From Streptomyces luteolus (GTDB taxonomy: Bacteria > Actinomycetota > Actinomycetes > Streptomycetales > Streptomycetaceae), in NCBI RefSeq assembly GCF_029968015.1, contig NZ_JASCIS010000014.1, positions 62,001 through 126,000 of the forward strand: a DNA stretch of 64,000 nt, in the 5' to 3' direction. The translations under genes and the position numbers were made by a program. A model generated the notes under the pieces. The model saw nothing but the letters and a program-made list of their open reading frames with translations, was not told the origin of the DNA and searched no databases. The stretch's first letter is position 1; every line of letters starts with the position of its first letter. Below, piece after piece: positions 24,488 to 32,735 of this stretch.

Positions 24488-25318
24488 ATGGACACGGTCA
24501 TCGTGCAGCTGCCCGAGGAGCCGTCGGCAAGGCCCGGAAGCAGCGGCCGCCCGGAGAGGCCCCGGCTGCTCCGCCTCGGCCCCGGCGACACCGCGGACTT
24601 CGGTCGCGGGGCCCCGGACGTACCGGTTCCGGTGGCCCTCGACGACCCGGCGGTGTCCCGCAGAGCGGGCCAGATCGTGGCGGCGGAGGACTACTGGCGG
24701 CTGTCCAACTTCAGCCGTACGTCGACGTACGTCGTGGAGAACCTGGAGGGCGCCGGCGAGCACGTGAAGGTCGCGCCCGGGCGGGTGGGCGCGCCGGTGC
24801 CGTTCGAGTTCTCGCGGGTGCTGCTGCCGGGCACGGACGGCGAGGCGGCGTTCAAGGTGTTCGCGCCGGAGCACGCGTACGTGGACGGCGCCGCACCGGG
24901 GGAGGTGGCGTCTCCGCTGATAGGGGAGCCGACGACCAGCCCGTTCGCGCTCGATCCGACGTCGAAGTACTTCCTGGTGCTGCTCGCCCTGTGCGAGCCC
25001 CGGCTGCGGCAGCCGTCGAGCGCCGCGGTGCCAGGGGTGGGCGAGGTGGTGGAGCGGCTGCGCGGGGTGGACGGGTGTGCGGAGCTGACCCGTTCGGCGG
25101 TCAACTACCACATCGACTATCTGACTTCGGTCAAACTCCGGCTCCGCGAGCAGCGCGAGGACGGTCCGGACGAGACCGGCGGATCCGGTCATCAACTCGG
25201 CGGCAAGCGCGAGGAGTTGGTGGCGTTCGCGCTCCGGTTCGACCTGGTGCGCGAGGAGCATCTGCCGTTGCTGTCCCACCGCCCCCGCCCCGCGGTGCCC
25301 GCCCAGGGCCCGGCGTAG
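24488..25318 (+). CDS. FHA-like domain protein partnered with a Ser/Thr kinase
   Basis: In this 276-residue cytoplasmic protein, residues about 25-110 read like a forkhead-associated domain: LLRLGPGDTADFGRG, then VALDDPAVSRRAGQIVA, WRLSNFSRTSTYVVENL. FHA domains bind phosphothreonine. Residues about 155-225 look like a winged helix (SKYFLVLLALCEPRLR, then LTRSAVNYHIDYLTSVKLRL), so a phosphopeptide-controlled DNA-binding or scaffolding role is plausible. The stop is 13 bases before the kinase start on the same strand, so the two genes are surely co-expressed, and the kinase is its likely modifier. The FHA assignment rests on spacing and key residues, not on a profile search. Confidence 0.7.
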   Translation: MDTVIVQLPEEPSARPGSSGRPERPRLLRLGPGDTADFGRGAPDVPVPVALDDPAVSRRAGQIVAAEDYWRLSNFSRTSTYVVENLEGAGEHVKVAPGRVGAPVPFEFSRVLLPGTDGEAAFKVFAPEHAYVDGAAPGEVASPLIGEPTTSPFALDPTSKYFLVLLALCEPRLRQPSSAAVPGVGEVVERLRGVDGCAELTRSAVNYHIDYLTSVKLRLREQREDGPDETGGSGHQLGGKREELVAFALRFDLVREEHLPLLSHRPRPAVPAQGPA

Positions 25319-25331
25319 GGCCGCGCGGCGC

Positions 25332-26894
25332 ATGGGACTCGGCAGCACTCCCCCGATCGACGTTCCGGACGGCTACCGCGTGGGGCCCTGGCGCGTCACC
25401 GGGCCGATCGGGTCGGGGAGTTGGGGCAGTGTGTACGCGGCCGAGCACCGTGCGGACGGTACGCGCGCGGCCGTGAAGTTCCTCCGCACCGATCTGCTGA
25501 CGCCGGGTCAGCGCGGCGGCATGGAGGAACTGGTCGCGCGCGAGGTGCGGTTCAGCCTGGAGGCGGACCACCCGAACCTGGTCCGCACGCACGCGGCGCA
25601 CACCGTACGCGATCCGGACAGGCCGAAGCTTGACGGCCTGACCGCCCTGGTCATGGACCGCGCCGAGCACAACCTCCACGAACTCCTGACCGCCGAGCCC
25701 GGTGGGCCGCTGCTGTCGGCCGAGCGCATCCTGGAGGGCGTGGCGGCCGGGCTCGCGCATCTGCACGGGCGCGGCTGGGTGCACGGCGACCTGAAACCGG
25801 CCAACGTGCTGCTCGCGTACGACGGTTCGGTGTGGCTCGCCGACTTCGGGCTGACCGCGGAGCTGGACGGCACGCACGCGTACGTACCGCCGCTCGGCAC
25901 ACTCGATCACGTACCGCCCGAGTGGTGGTCGGAGCGGACCGGTGCGCAGGGCACGAAGGTGCGGCCCTCGGCGGACGTCTGGGCGTTCGGAGTGGTGGCG
26001 CACCAGGTGCTGAGCGGTGGGCTGCACCCCTTCCCGGGCTCGACGGCCCGCGCCCGCGCGCTGGCCGCGCAGGCGTACGCGCGCGGCGGCGCCCCGCTCC
26101 GGCTCGACGAGTCGGTGCCGCAGGCGTGGCGGGAGCTGATCGCCGCGTGCCTGCGACCGGACCATGGCTCGCGGTCACGGATGGACAGCGGGCAACTGGC
26201 TTTACGCGTAAGGGAGTTAGCGGATACGGGAGGTCATCCGCGGCGCCGCGCCCGAGGTCGGCGGGGTCGACGGAGTCGGCAGACGGCTGTGCTGCTCGCC
26301 GCGGCCGCGACGGTACTGGCCGCGGCCACCGGCTCCGGCCTCCTCCCGCTGACCGGCGACACCGGCAACTCCCCGCCCACGGACGGGCGTTCGCAGGCCC
26401 CGCCGGTCTCGGCGCAGAACCTCGCCGACCGCGCGGACGTGCCGCGCACCCTGCGGCCCCACATCACGAACACGGCGATGCGCTGCGCCGACGAGGCGGT
26501 CACGCCCGCCCTGATCGCGGCGATCCTCAAGGCGGAGAGCGGCTTCGACGTCGACGCACACCGCGTACGGCGCGGCAAGGACGGTATCGAGGTCCCCGAG
26601 CACGGAGTGGCGATGTGGACGCCCGAGGTGTTCCGCGACTGGGCGAAGGACGGCGACGGGGACGGCCGCACCGACTACATGAACCCGCCGGACGCGATCT
26701 CGACGATGGGCTCGTACCTCTGCTACCTCGCCCGCACGTTCCGCGAGCACGGGATGACGGCGGACATCCAGTCCTTGATGGCAGCCGCGTACCGCACGAG
26801 CGGCAAGGTCGTCCGGGCGGAGGGCGGGGTGCCGGAGCGGACTCGGGAGCATGTGGGGCGGGTGCGGACGTACCTGGCGGCGTACGCCGAGTGA
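25332..26894 (+). CDS. membrane Ser/Thr protein kinase with extracellular lytic-transglycosylase-like domain
   Basis: This protein of 520 residues has two separate domains. Residues about 15-290 form a Hanks-type kinase: glycine loop GSGSWGSVY, ATP lysine in AAVKFLR, catalytic loop HGDLKPANVLL, DFG, and DVWAFGV. The loop has HGD instead of HRD, so it is a non-RD kinase. A basic stretch and one membrane helix (about 314-335) follow. Outside, residues about 365-520 resemble a transglycosylase/SLT fold with PALIAAILKAESGFD, whose Glu-Ser would hold the catalytic acid, and AAYRTSGK. The kinase would couple the state of peptidoglycan, or the action on it, to intracellular phosphorylation of the FHA partner. 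Confidence 0.82.
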   Translation: MGLGSTPPIDVPDGYRVGPWRVTGPIGSGSWGSVYAAEHRADGTRAAVKFLRTDLLTPGQRGGMEELVAREVRFSLEADHPNLVRTHAAHTVRDPDRPKLDGLTALVMDRAEHNLHELLTAEPGGPLLSAERILEGVAAGLAHLHGRGWVHGDLKPANVLLAYDGSVWLADFGLTAELDGTHAYVPPLGTLDHVPPEWWSERTGAQGTKVRPSADVWAFGVVAHQVLSGGLHPFPGSTARARALAAQAYARGGAPLRLDESVPQAWRELIAACLRPDHGSRSRMDSGQLALRVRELADTGGHPRRRARGRRGRRSRQTAVLLAAAATVLAAATGSGLLPLTGDTGNSPPTDGRSQAPPVSAQNLADRADVPRTLRPHITNTAMRCADEAVTPALIAAILKAESGFDVDAHRVRRGKDGIEVPEHGVAMWTPEVFRDWAKDGDGDGRTDYMNPPDAISTMGSYLCYLARTFREHGMTADIQSLMAAAYRTSGKVVRAEGGVPERTREHVGRVRTYLAAYAE

Positions 26895-27083
26895 GGCACG
26901 GCCCGGTCGTCCGCGAGCGGCCGCCCTCGCCCCCCTGACATCCGTCAGGTACCCCTCCCCCACCCCCAGACCCCATCGTGGAGCACGTAAGGACGACGAG
27001 CCCCGGCAGACAGCCGCCAGGCAGTACGGGGGGACGGGGACTCGTCGTACGGGGAAAGACCAGTACGTGGAAGGAACATCACC

Positions 27084-27425
27084 ATGCGTATCAACGGGGT
27101 CAAGAGGGCTCTTGCCGGGTTTGCCGTCGCCGCCGCCACCGTCGGGGCCGTGGCCGCCACCACCGGGTCCGCGCAGGCGTCCGCTCCGGGGGCTGCGAAG
27201 GCCGTGCCCGCGGCTGCGCAGCAGGCCAAGGCGCCGGTCTGCGTCGTCAACGACAACGGCGTGAACTTCCGTGGCGGGCCCGGTCCTGAGTACCCGGTGC
27301 TCGGCCAGGTGAACCGGGGCCAGAAGATGGACGGGCTCGGTGTCCAGGGCGTCTGGGTGCACGGCAACCTGCACGGCGGGCACACCGGTGTCTGGATCCA
27401 CACCGCGTACCTCGACAACTGCTGA
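27084..27425 (+). CDS. small secreted SH3-domain protein
   Basis: This 113-residue protein has a Sec signal peptide (basic start, LAGFAVAAATVGAVAA, probable cut after AQA near residue 32) and one bacterial SH3b fold (VNFRGGPGPEYPVLGQVNRG through GVWIHTAYL). Such domains bind cell-wall peptides. Two cysteines (in APVCVVN and at the very C-terminus) may form a disulfide. The gene follows the kinase-transglycosylase gene after 189 bases containing a small CCTGAC/GTCAGG dyad (26934-26949); co-function at the wall is possible but unproved. Confidence 0.85.
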   Translation: MRINGVKRALAGFAVAAATVGAVAATTGSAQASAPGAAKAVPAAAQQAKAPVCVVNDNGVNFRGGPGPEYPVLGQVNRGQKMDGLGVQGVWVHGNLHGGHTGVWIHTAYLDNC

Positions 27426-27439
27426 GGTCCGCAAGGAAC

Positions 27440-27479
27440 TTCGGGCCCGCACCCCTGGGCGAGGGGGTGCGGGCCCGAA
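27440..27479. terminator. bidirectional terminator hairpin
   Basis: The 16-base arms 27440-27455 and 27464-27479 are perfectly complementary with an eight-base loop, placed between the convergent SH3 and GH2 genes. Confidence 0.88.
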
Positions 27480-27504
27480 CCATGCGCGGTTCCTTCCCAG
27501 GGCG

Positions 27505-30126
27505 TCAGCAGCGCATCGACGCCGGGTCCGCCGCCTCCGCGATCAGCTTCTCGTGGGCCGCCTTGAGCGCCGCCACGTCCGGTTTCATCACCTTCCTGTC
27601 GTAGGTGAGGAGTCCGTTCAACTCCCCTTCCACGTCCGTGATCTGGGTGTAGACCGCGCCGTTGCTGCCCTTGCAGGCGAGGTCGCGGACCTGGGAGAGG
27701 AGCTCCAGGTATTCGTCGGTGTACTTGTCGCGTTCCACGCCCACATACGTGTGGCGTACGGGCCATGCGTGGCCGGGCACCGCAAGGCCGAGGCCGCCGT
27801 ACTCGCCGCTGACCAGGGCACGTTTGCCGTCGGGCTCGGGGAGTTGCGGGCTCGGGTAGCCGTGTGCGTCGGCGATGTCGCCGTTGCCGCCGTCGACGGC
27901 GCCGCAGCAGTTGAGTCCGCTCATGTTGTTGACCAGGCGGCTCGGGTCCCAGGCCTTGGCCTGGTCGGCGACGCGGGCCTGGTCGTACTGGCCCCAGCCC
28001 TCGTTGAACGTGACCCACTGGACGACCGAGGGGCTGGACGAGTGCTGGTCGATCATCCTCTTCATCTCGCGCTCGTACTGTGCCCGCGACTCCTCATCGG
28101 GGTTCACACCGGCCGTCATGGCGGGCATGTCCTGCCAGACGAGCAGGCCCAGCTTGTCCGCGTGGTGGAACCAGCGGTCCGGTTCGACCTTGATGTGTTT
28201 GCGTACGGAGTTGAAGCCGAGCGCCTTGTGCTGCTTCAGGTCGTACGCGAGGGCCTCGTCGGTGGGCGCGGTGTGCAGGCCGTCCGGCCAGTAGCCCTGG
28301 TCGAGGGTGGCCATGGAGAAGACCGGCTCGCCGTTGAGCAGGGTGCGCGGGGCGCCGTCGACCTCCTTGACCTCGATGGAGCGCATCCCGAAGTAGCTGC
28401 CCATCTCGTCGTCGCCGACGGTGACCTTCAGGTCGTACAGATGCGGGTCGTCCGGTGACCACAAGTGCGGGTCGGGGACGGGGAGTTGAAGCTGCTTGCC
28501 GGTCGTGCCGGTGGTGCGTCCGACCTCGCGGCCGTCGTCGTACGCCACTGCCGTGACGGGCACTCCGTCGCGTACGCCGCGTACGTCGACCGCGAGTTGT
28601 TCGGCGGTGACGTCCGGGGTGAGCTTCAGGGAGTCGGCGTGGTCCGTGGCTACCGGCTCCATCCAGACGGTCTGCCAGATACCGGAGTTGGCGGTGTACC
28701 AGATGCCGCTCGGGTCGAGGCGCTGCTTGCCGAGCGGCGGGTTCTCGCCGTCCTTGGCGTCGGTCGGGTCGTACACGCCGACGATGAGCTCCTGGGTGCG
28801 GCCCGGCTTGAGCGCATCCGTGATGTCGGCGCTGAACCGGTCGTAGCCGCCCTTGTGTTCGGTGACCTTCTTGCCGTTGACGTAGATCTCCGACTGCCAG
28901 TCCACCGCGTCGAAGTTCAGCTTGAGGCGCTGGTCCGAGCCGATGCGCCAGTTCTCGGGGACGGTGAAGGTGCGCCGGTACCACATGCGGTCCTCGTGGC
29001 GTTCGACGCCGGACAGCTGCGACTCGACCGGGAACGGCACGAGGATCTTCTCGGCGAGCTTCTTCCCGACCGGCGGCGCCTCGCCCTCCTCGGCCGCCGC
29101 GAACTGCCAACTCCCGTTCAGGTTCTTCCACTTGTCGCGGGTGAGCTGGGGGCGCGGGTACTCGCGGTGCACGTTGCCGGGGGTGACGTCGTCGGCCCAC
29201 CGGGTGCGCAGCTGGTACGTGGAGTCGTTGGCGCCGCTGCTCCAGAACGCGCCGATCTCCTTGCCGTCGGCTGCGCGCAGGCCGCCCTCGCCGTCGTACC
29301 GGAGGTCCGCCTGGCCGCCCTGGCCGACGACGGGTTCCTTGAGGCGGACGAGGAGACGGCTGCGGTCGGCCGGGTCGTGGGCGACCTTGCCGAGGGGCCA
29401 GTCGGCGCCGCCGATGACGGCCTTCAGGTGGCCGGTGAGACCGGCGGGCGGTGCGGCGAGTTCCTGGGCGAAGTCGAGGCGGAGGGTGCGGCCGTCCTTC
29501 AGGACGGTGGCGTCGAGGGCGCCGTCGTACGCCCAGTCCTCGGGCAGCCGGAACGCGGACTGCGGGACGGGCTCCTTGTCCTGGCCGGGCTGGATCCAGT
29601 TGAGGTGCAGGTTGGAGCCGCCCTCGTGCTCGAAGTACTCGACCTTGAAGTCGTACGCCGTGCCCGCGGTCAACTCGACCGGCTGCGAGGTCTGTTCCTT
29701 GTCCCAGTCGTCCACCCAGTGGTCGATGACGGGCTTGCCGTCGATCCAGAGGCGGAAGCCGTTGTCGCCGATCATGGTGAAGGTGTGGGCGCCGGTGCGT
29801 TCCGGGACGAGCCTGCCGGTCCAGCGCACCGTGGCGTCGTCGCTCTTGCCGGTGGCGGTCGCGAGGCGCGGTTCGAGGTTGTCGAAGTCGATGTTCCGGT
29901 CGAAGCCGGTGGCCTTCAGCTCGGCGAAGTCGAAGGCGCCGGGCGCGGACTGGGTGTAGTAGTCGCCCTTCAGGCCGTGGGGCTCCTCGGGGTCGTCGGC
30001 GGCGGACGCGGGGCCGACGGCGGTCAGTCCGGCCAGGGCGAGCAGGGCCGCGAGCAGCAGCGCCAGGCGGCGCCTGACGCGCGCCGGGGCGCGGCGGGGT
30101 GCGGATGCGGGTGGTCTGGGACGCAC
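27505..30126 (-). CDS. secreted GH2 glycosidase with PA14 domain, possible beta-D-galactofuranosidase
   Basis: This 873-residue enzyme has a signal peptide (RRRLALLLAALLALAGLTA, cut after ASA near 42). A PA14 carbohydrate-binding module lies at about 50-180, and a GH2 sandwich/Ig/barrel from about 310 on. The acid/base glutamate lies in VTFNEGWGQYD and the nucleophile probably in LVSGEYGGLG. GH2 covers beta-galactosidases, glucuronidases, mannosidases and some Streptomyces beta-galactofuranosidases. The neighbouring importer resembles the galactofuranose system Ytf, which favours the last. The GTG start follows AGGAGGAG; the open frame continues far upstream without meaning. Confidence 0.85.
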   Translation of the reverse strand: MRPRPPASAPRRAPARVRRRLALLLAALLALAGLTAVGPASAADDPEEPHGLKGDYYTQSAPGAFDFAELKATGFDRNIDFDNLEPRLATATGKSDDATVRWTGRLVPERTGAHTFTMIGDNGFRLWIDGKPVIDHWVDDWDKEQTSQPVELTAGTAYDFKVEYFEHEGGSNLHLNWIQPGQDKEPVPQSAFRLPEDWAYDGALDATVLKDGRTLRLDFAQELAAPPAGLTGHLKAVIGGADWPLGKVAHDPADRSRLLVRLKEPVVGQGGQADLRYDGEGGLRAADGKEIGAFWSSGANDSTYQLRTRWADDVTPGNVHREYPRPQLTRDKWKNLNGSWQFAAAEEGEAPPVGKKLAEKILVPFPVESQLSGVERHEDRMWYRRTFTVPENWRIGSDQRLKLNFDAVDWQSEIYVNGKKVTEHKGGYDRFSADITDALKPGRTQELIVGVYDPTDAKDGENPPLGKQRLDPSGIWYTANSGIWQTVWMEPVATDHADSLKLTPDVTAEQLAVDVRGVRDGVPVTAVAYDDGREVGRTTGTTGKQLQLPVPDPHLWSPDDPHLYDLKVTVGDDEMGSYFGMRSIEVKEVDGAPRTLLNGEPVFSMATLDQGYWPDGLHTAPTDEALAYDLKQHKALGFNSVRKHIKVEPDRWFHHADKLGLLVWQDMPAMTAGVNPDEESRAQYEREMKRMIDQHSSSPSVVQWVTFNEGWGQYDQARVADQAKAWDPSRLVNNMSGLNCCGAVDGGNGDIADAHGYPSPQLPEPDGKRALVSGEYGGLGLAVPGHAWPVRHTYVGVERDKYTDEYLELLSQVRDLACKGSNGAVYTQITDVEGELNGLLTYDRKVMKPDVAALKAAHEKLIAEAADPASMRC

Positions 30127-30165
30127 GGTTCTCCTCCTACGTGACCAGCGATGCGGACGCGAGCA

Positions 30166-30262
30166 GTGCGGGAGTGTGCGGTGCGGGGGGTGTGCGGTGC
30201 GGGGGGGTGCGCGGTGCGGGAGTGTGCGGTGCCGGGGGGGGGTGTGCGGTGCGGGAGCGTGC
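30166..30262. repeat. G-rich tandem repeat, about six units
   Basis: Six imperfect units of 14-20 bases, each beginning GTGCGGG or GTGCCGG and mostly ending in GTGTGCG, lie between the GH2 start and the LacI operator. Runs of up to nine guanines make quadruplex formation on the plus strand possible. It sits in the leader region of both divergent genes. Confidence 0.75.
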
Positions 30263-30310
30263 TGTACGAGGGCTTTGCGCCGAAGGGTGGCGGCGCGTGA
30301 TCCGAGTCTG

Positions 30311-30324
30311 TACAACGTTGGAAG
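30311..30324. promoter_or_regulatory. LacI-type operator upstream of the regulator and GH2 gene
   Basis: TACAACGTTGGAAG contains the perfect palindrome CAACGTTG and is 13 of 14 identical to the reverse complement of 31477-31490. The pair flanks the LacI gene on both sides, as expected for autoregulation plus control of the two target transcripts. Confidence 0.7.
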
Positions 30325-30420
30325 CAACGGCAGTTGGCATGAGAGCACGGGTTCCGGCCGCTGTCCAGGGGCCGCGGCACCGACCGGTGGTCGGACGCGG
30401 CAGAGGCTGAAGGAGATGCG

Positions 30421-31434
30421 GTGCGGGTGAGCCTGAAGGATGTCGCGGAGCGCGCGGGCGTCTCCATCAAGACCGTCTCGAACGTCGTGAACAACTATCA
30501 GCACGTCACCCCGGCGATGCGGTCCCGCGTCCAGGCGGCCATCGACGAGCTCGGCTACCGCCCGAACTTGACGGCCCGTCATCTGCGCAAGGGCCGCACC
30601 GGAATCATCGCGCTCGCCGTGCCCGAGCTGGGCAACCCGTACTTCGCGGAGCTCGCAGGCGCCGTCATCGACGAGGCCGCGCGCCACGACTACACGGTCC
30701 TGCTCGACCACACCCGCGGCGAGCGCGAGCAGGAGATCCTGGTCAGCCAGGGGTTCCGGGCCCGGGTGATCGACGGCCTGATCCTCAGCCCCCTTGAGCT
30801 GGAGGCGGAGGACCTCGCAGGGCGCGACGACGACGTACCGCTGGTGCTCCTCGGCGAGCGGCAGTACGACCTCCCCCACGACCACATAGCGATCGACAAC
30901 GTGGCCGCCGCGCACACCGCCGTACGTCACCTCATCGGCCGGGGCCGTACCCGTATCGCCTACCTGGGCGCGCGCACCGACTCCGCGAACCGGCCCGCCC
31001 ACCTGCGTCTTCGGGGCTGGCGGGAGGCGCTGACGGCGGCCGGTCTGCCCGCGCCCGACGAGCTGGTCGGGCCGACCGGCGGCTGGGACCGGGAGGACGG
31101 GGCCGAGGCGATGGCGCGCATGCTGGACGCCGGGGTGCGCCCGGACGCGGTGTTCGCGTACAACGACCTGGTGGCGATCGGCGCGATGCGGGTGCTGCAC
31201 GAGCGCGGGCTCCGGGTTCCGTGGGACGTTGCGGTGGTCGGCTTCGACGACGTCAAGGAGGGCCGGTTCGGGGCGGTCACGCTGACCACGATCGCGCCGG
31301 ACAAGGAGGCGATCGCGCGGCTGGCGATGCAGTCGCTGCTGCGCTCCCTGGACCGGTCGGAAGACACCGTCGGGCGTGAACTCACCGCGGAATTCCGGCT
31401 GGTGGAGCGGGAGAGCACCCTTGGCCGGCGCTGA
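30421..31434 (+). CDS. LacI-family transcriptional repressor
   Basis: This 337-residue repressor has a LacI helix-turn-helix and hinge (MRVSLKDVAERAGVSIKTVS, then YRPNLTARHLRKG). A periplasmic-binding-like sensor domain follows, with GIIALAVPELGNPYFAELAG, DGLILSPLE, RIAYLGARTD and VVGFDDVKEG. GTG 30421 follows AAGGAG. It lies between the GH2 glycosidase (divergent) and the importer operon (same strand), and 14-bp operators lie on each side. It is very likely the sugar-responsive repressor of the locus. Confidence 0.92.
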   Translation: MRVSLKDVAERAGVSIKTVSNVVNNYQHVTPAMRSRVQAAIDELGYRPNLTARHLRKGRTGIIALAVPELGNPYFAELAGAVIDEAARHDYTVLLDHTRGEREQEILVSQGFRARVIDGLILSPLELEAEDLAGRDDDVPLVLLGERQYDLPHDHIAIDNVAAAHTAVRHLIGRGRTRIAYLGARTDSANRPAHLRLRGWREALTAAGLPAPDELVGPTGGWDREDGAEAMARMLDAGVRPDAVFAYNDLVAIGAMRVLHERGLRVPWDVAVVGFDDVKEGRFGAVTLTTIAPDKEAIARLAMQSLLRSLDRSEDTVGRELTAEFRLVERESTLGRR

Positions 31435-31476
31435 GAGCGGTTCCGGGGAAGCGTTGCGCGGAGGGTTTACAGGCCC

Positions 31477-31490
31477 CTTCCAACGATGTA
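31477..31490. promoter_or_regulatory. LacI-type operator before the importer operon
   Basis: CTTCCAACGATGTA is the reverse complement of TACATCGTTGGAAG, differing by one base from the site at 30311-30324. It lies about 150 bases upstream of the binding-protein gene. Confidence 0.65.
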
Positions 31491-31506
31491 AATGTGTGGC
31501 CGCAAG

Positions 31507-31575
31507 GCCCGTACCGCCGCACGCCTGTACGCACGCCTGTACCGCACGCCTGTACCGCACGTCCGTACCGCCGCA
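31507..31575. repeat. short tandem repeats in the importer leader
   Basis: Four copies of a roughly 13-base unit CGCACGCCTGTAC (one shortened, one CGCACGTCCGTAC) lie between the operator and the start of the binding-protein gene. They may influence leader RNA folding; no known regulator site was recognised. Confidence 0.6.
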
Positions 31576-31635
31576 AGAGCCGTCATCCCCCCGCGTGGCG
31601 TCGCGCCGCGGGGGCCGCGCACCTCTGGGGACGTC

Positions 31636-32733
31636 ATGAAGCCGAGCGCTCAGCCACGCCGTACGACCGTCAAGACCCTTGTCGCCTCCGCGCTCTGCGC
31701 GAGTCTCGCCCTGGCCGCGGGCTGCGCGAAGTCCGAGGACGACGGGGGCGGGAGGAAGAGTTCCGGCAAGGGCGGGGACTCCGGACAGGTCGTCGCCTCG
31801 CCCGGCGCCGGGGGTCAACAGACCTGCTCCGTCGAGGAGTTCGGGGGTGAGAAGCTGGACCTGAAGGGGGCCACGGTCGGGTTCTCGCAGTCCGAGAAGG
31901 AGGCCAACCCCTTCCGGATCGCCGAGACCGCGTCCATCAAGGACGAGGCCGACAAGCGCGGACTGAAGCTGCTCACCGCCAACGCCCAGTCGCAGTTCTC
32001 CAAGCAGATCAGCGACGTGCAGGCCCTGATCGCCAAGGGCGCCGACGTCCTGGTGATCGCGCCGCTCAACTCGGACGGCTGGGGCCCGGTCCTTCGTACC
32101 GCCAAGGCGCGGAAGATCCCCATCGTCACCATCGACCGCAAGATCAACGCCAAGGCCTGCGAGGACTATGTCTCGTTCATCGGCTCCGACTTCGTGGAGC
32201 AGGGCAAGCGCGCCGCCGACCGGATGATCGAGGCGACCGGCGGCAAGGGCGAGATCGCGATCCTGCTCGGCACGCCCGGCAACAACGTCACCACCGAGCG
32301 CACCAAGGGGTTCAAGGACCGCATCGCCGAGAAGGCCCCGAAGCTGAAGGTGGTCTTCGAGCAGACCGGTGAGTTCGCCCGCGAGAAGGGCCAGTCGGTC
32401 ACCGAGCAGCTGATCCAGTCCAAGCCGGGCATCACCGGGATCTACGCCGAGAACGACGAGATGGGCCTCGGCGCGGTGAACGCCCTCAAGGGCGCGGGCA
32501 AGAAGCCGGGTGCCGTGAAGATCGTGACGATCGACGGTACGCGCAACGCCGTGCAGGGCATCGTGGACGGCTGGATCGACGGGGTGATCGAGTCCAACCC
32601 GCGCTTCGGGCCGCTCGCCTTCCAGACCCTGGACGCGTTCACCAAGGGCGAGAAGGTCGCGCAGGACATCGTCATCAAGGACAGCGCGTACACCGAGAAG
32701 AACGCCGAGGCCGACCTCGGCAAGGCGTACTGA
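31636..32733 (+). CDS. sugar-binding lipoprotein, YtfQ (galactofuranose) type
   Basis: In this 365-residue lipoprotein the lipobox LALAAGCAKS is near residue 28, followed by a glycine/serine-rich linker. The mature part reads VGFSQSEKEANPFRIAETAS, DEADKRGLKLL, VLVIAPLNSDGWGPVLRTAK, IPIVTIDRKI and IYAENDEMGLGAVNAL. It follows the E. coli YtfQ binding protein closely in order and key residues (GFSQ, IAP, GW-PVL-AK, IP, DR, HNDDM/ENDEM), so galactofuranose is the preferred guess. It is the first gene of a four-gene importer operon under LacI control. Confidence 0.88.
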   Translation: MKPSAQPRRTTVKTLVASALCASLALAAGCAKSEDDGGGRKSSGKGGDSGQVVASPGAGGQQTCSVEEFGGEKLDLKGATVGFSQSEKEANPFRIAETASIKDEADKRGLKLLTANAQSQFSKQISDVQALIAKGADVLVIAPLNSDGWGPVLRTAKARKIPIVTIDRKINAKACEDYVSFIGSDFVEQGKRAADRMIEATGGKGEIAILLGTPGNNVTTERTKGFKDRIAEKAPKLKVVFEQTGEFAREKGQSVTEQLIQSKPGITGIYAENDEMGLGAVNALKGAGKKPGAVKIVTIDGTRNAVQGIVDGWIDGVIESNPRFGPLAFQTLDAFTKGEKVAQDIVIKDSAYTEKNAEADLGKAY

Positions 32734-32735
32734 CG

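Noticed and set aside
30166..30262. Possible CRISPR-like array
   Set aside because: Units of 14-20 bases are contiguous without unique spacers, and no cas genes are present.
30099..30410. 103-codon plus-strand ORF through the G-rich repeats
   Set aside because: It is Gly/Val/Cys/Arg-rich repeat translation without a ribosome site.
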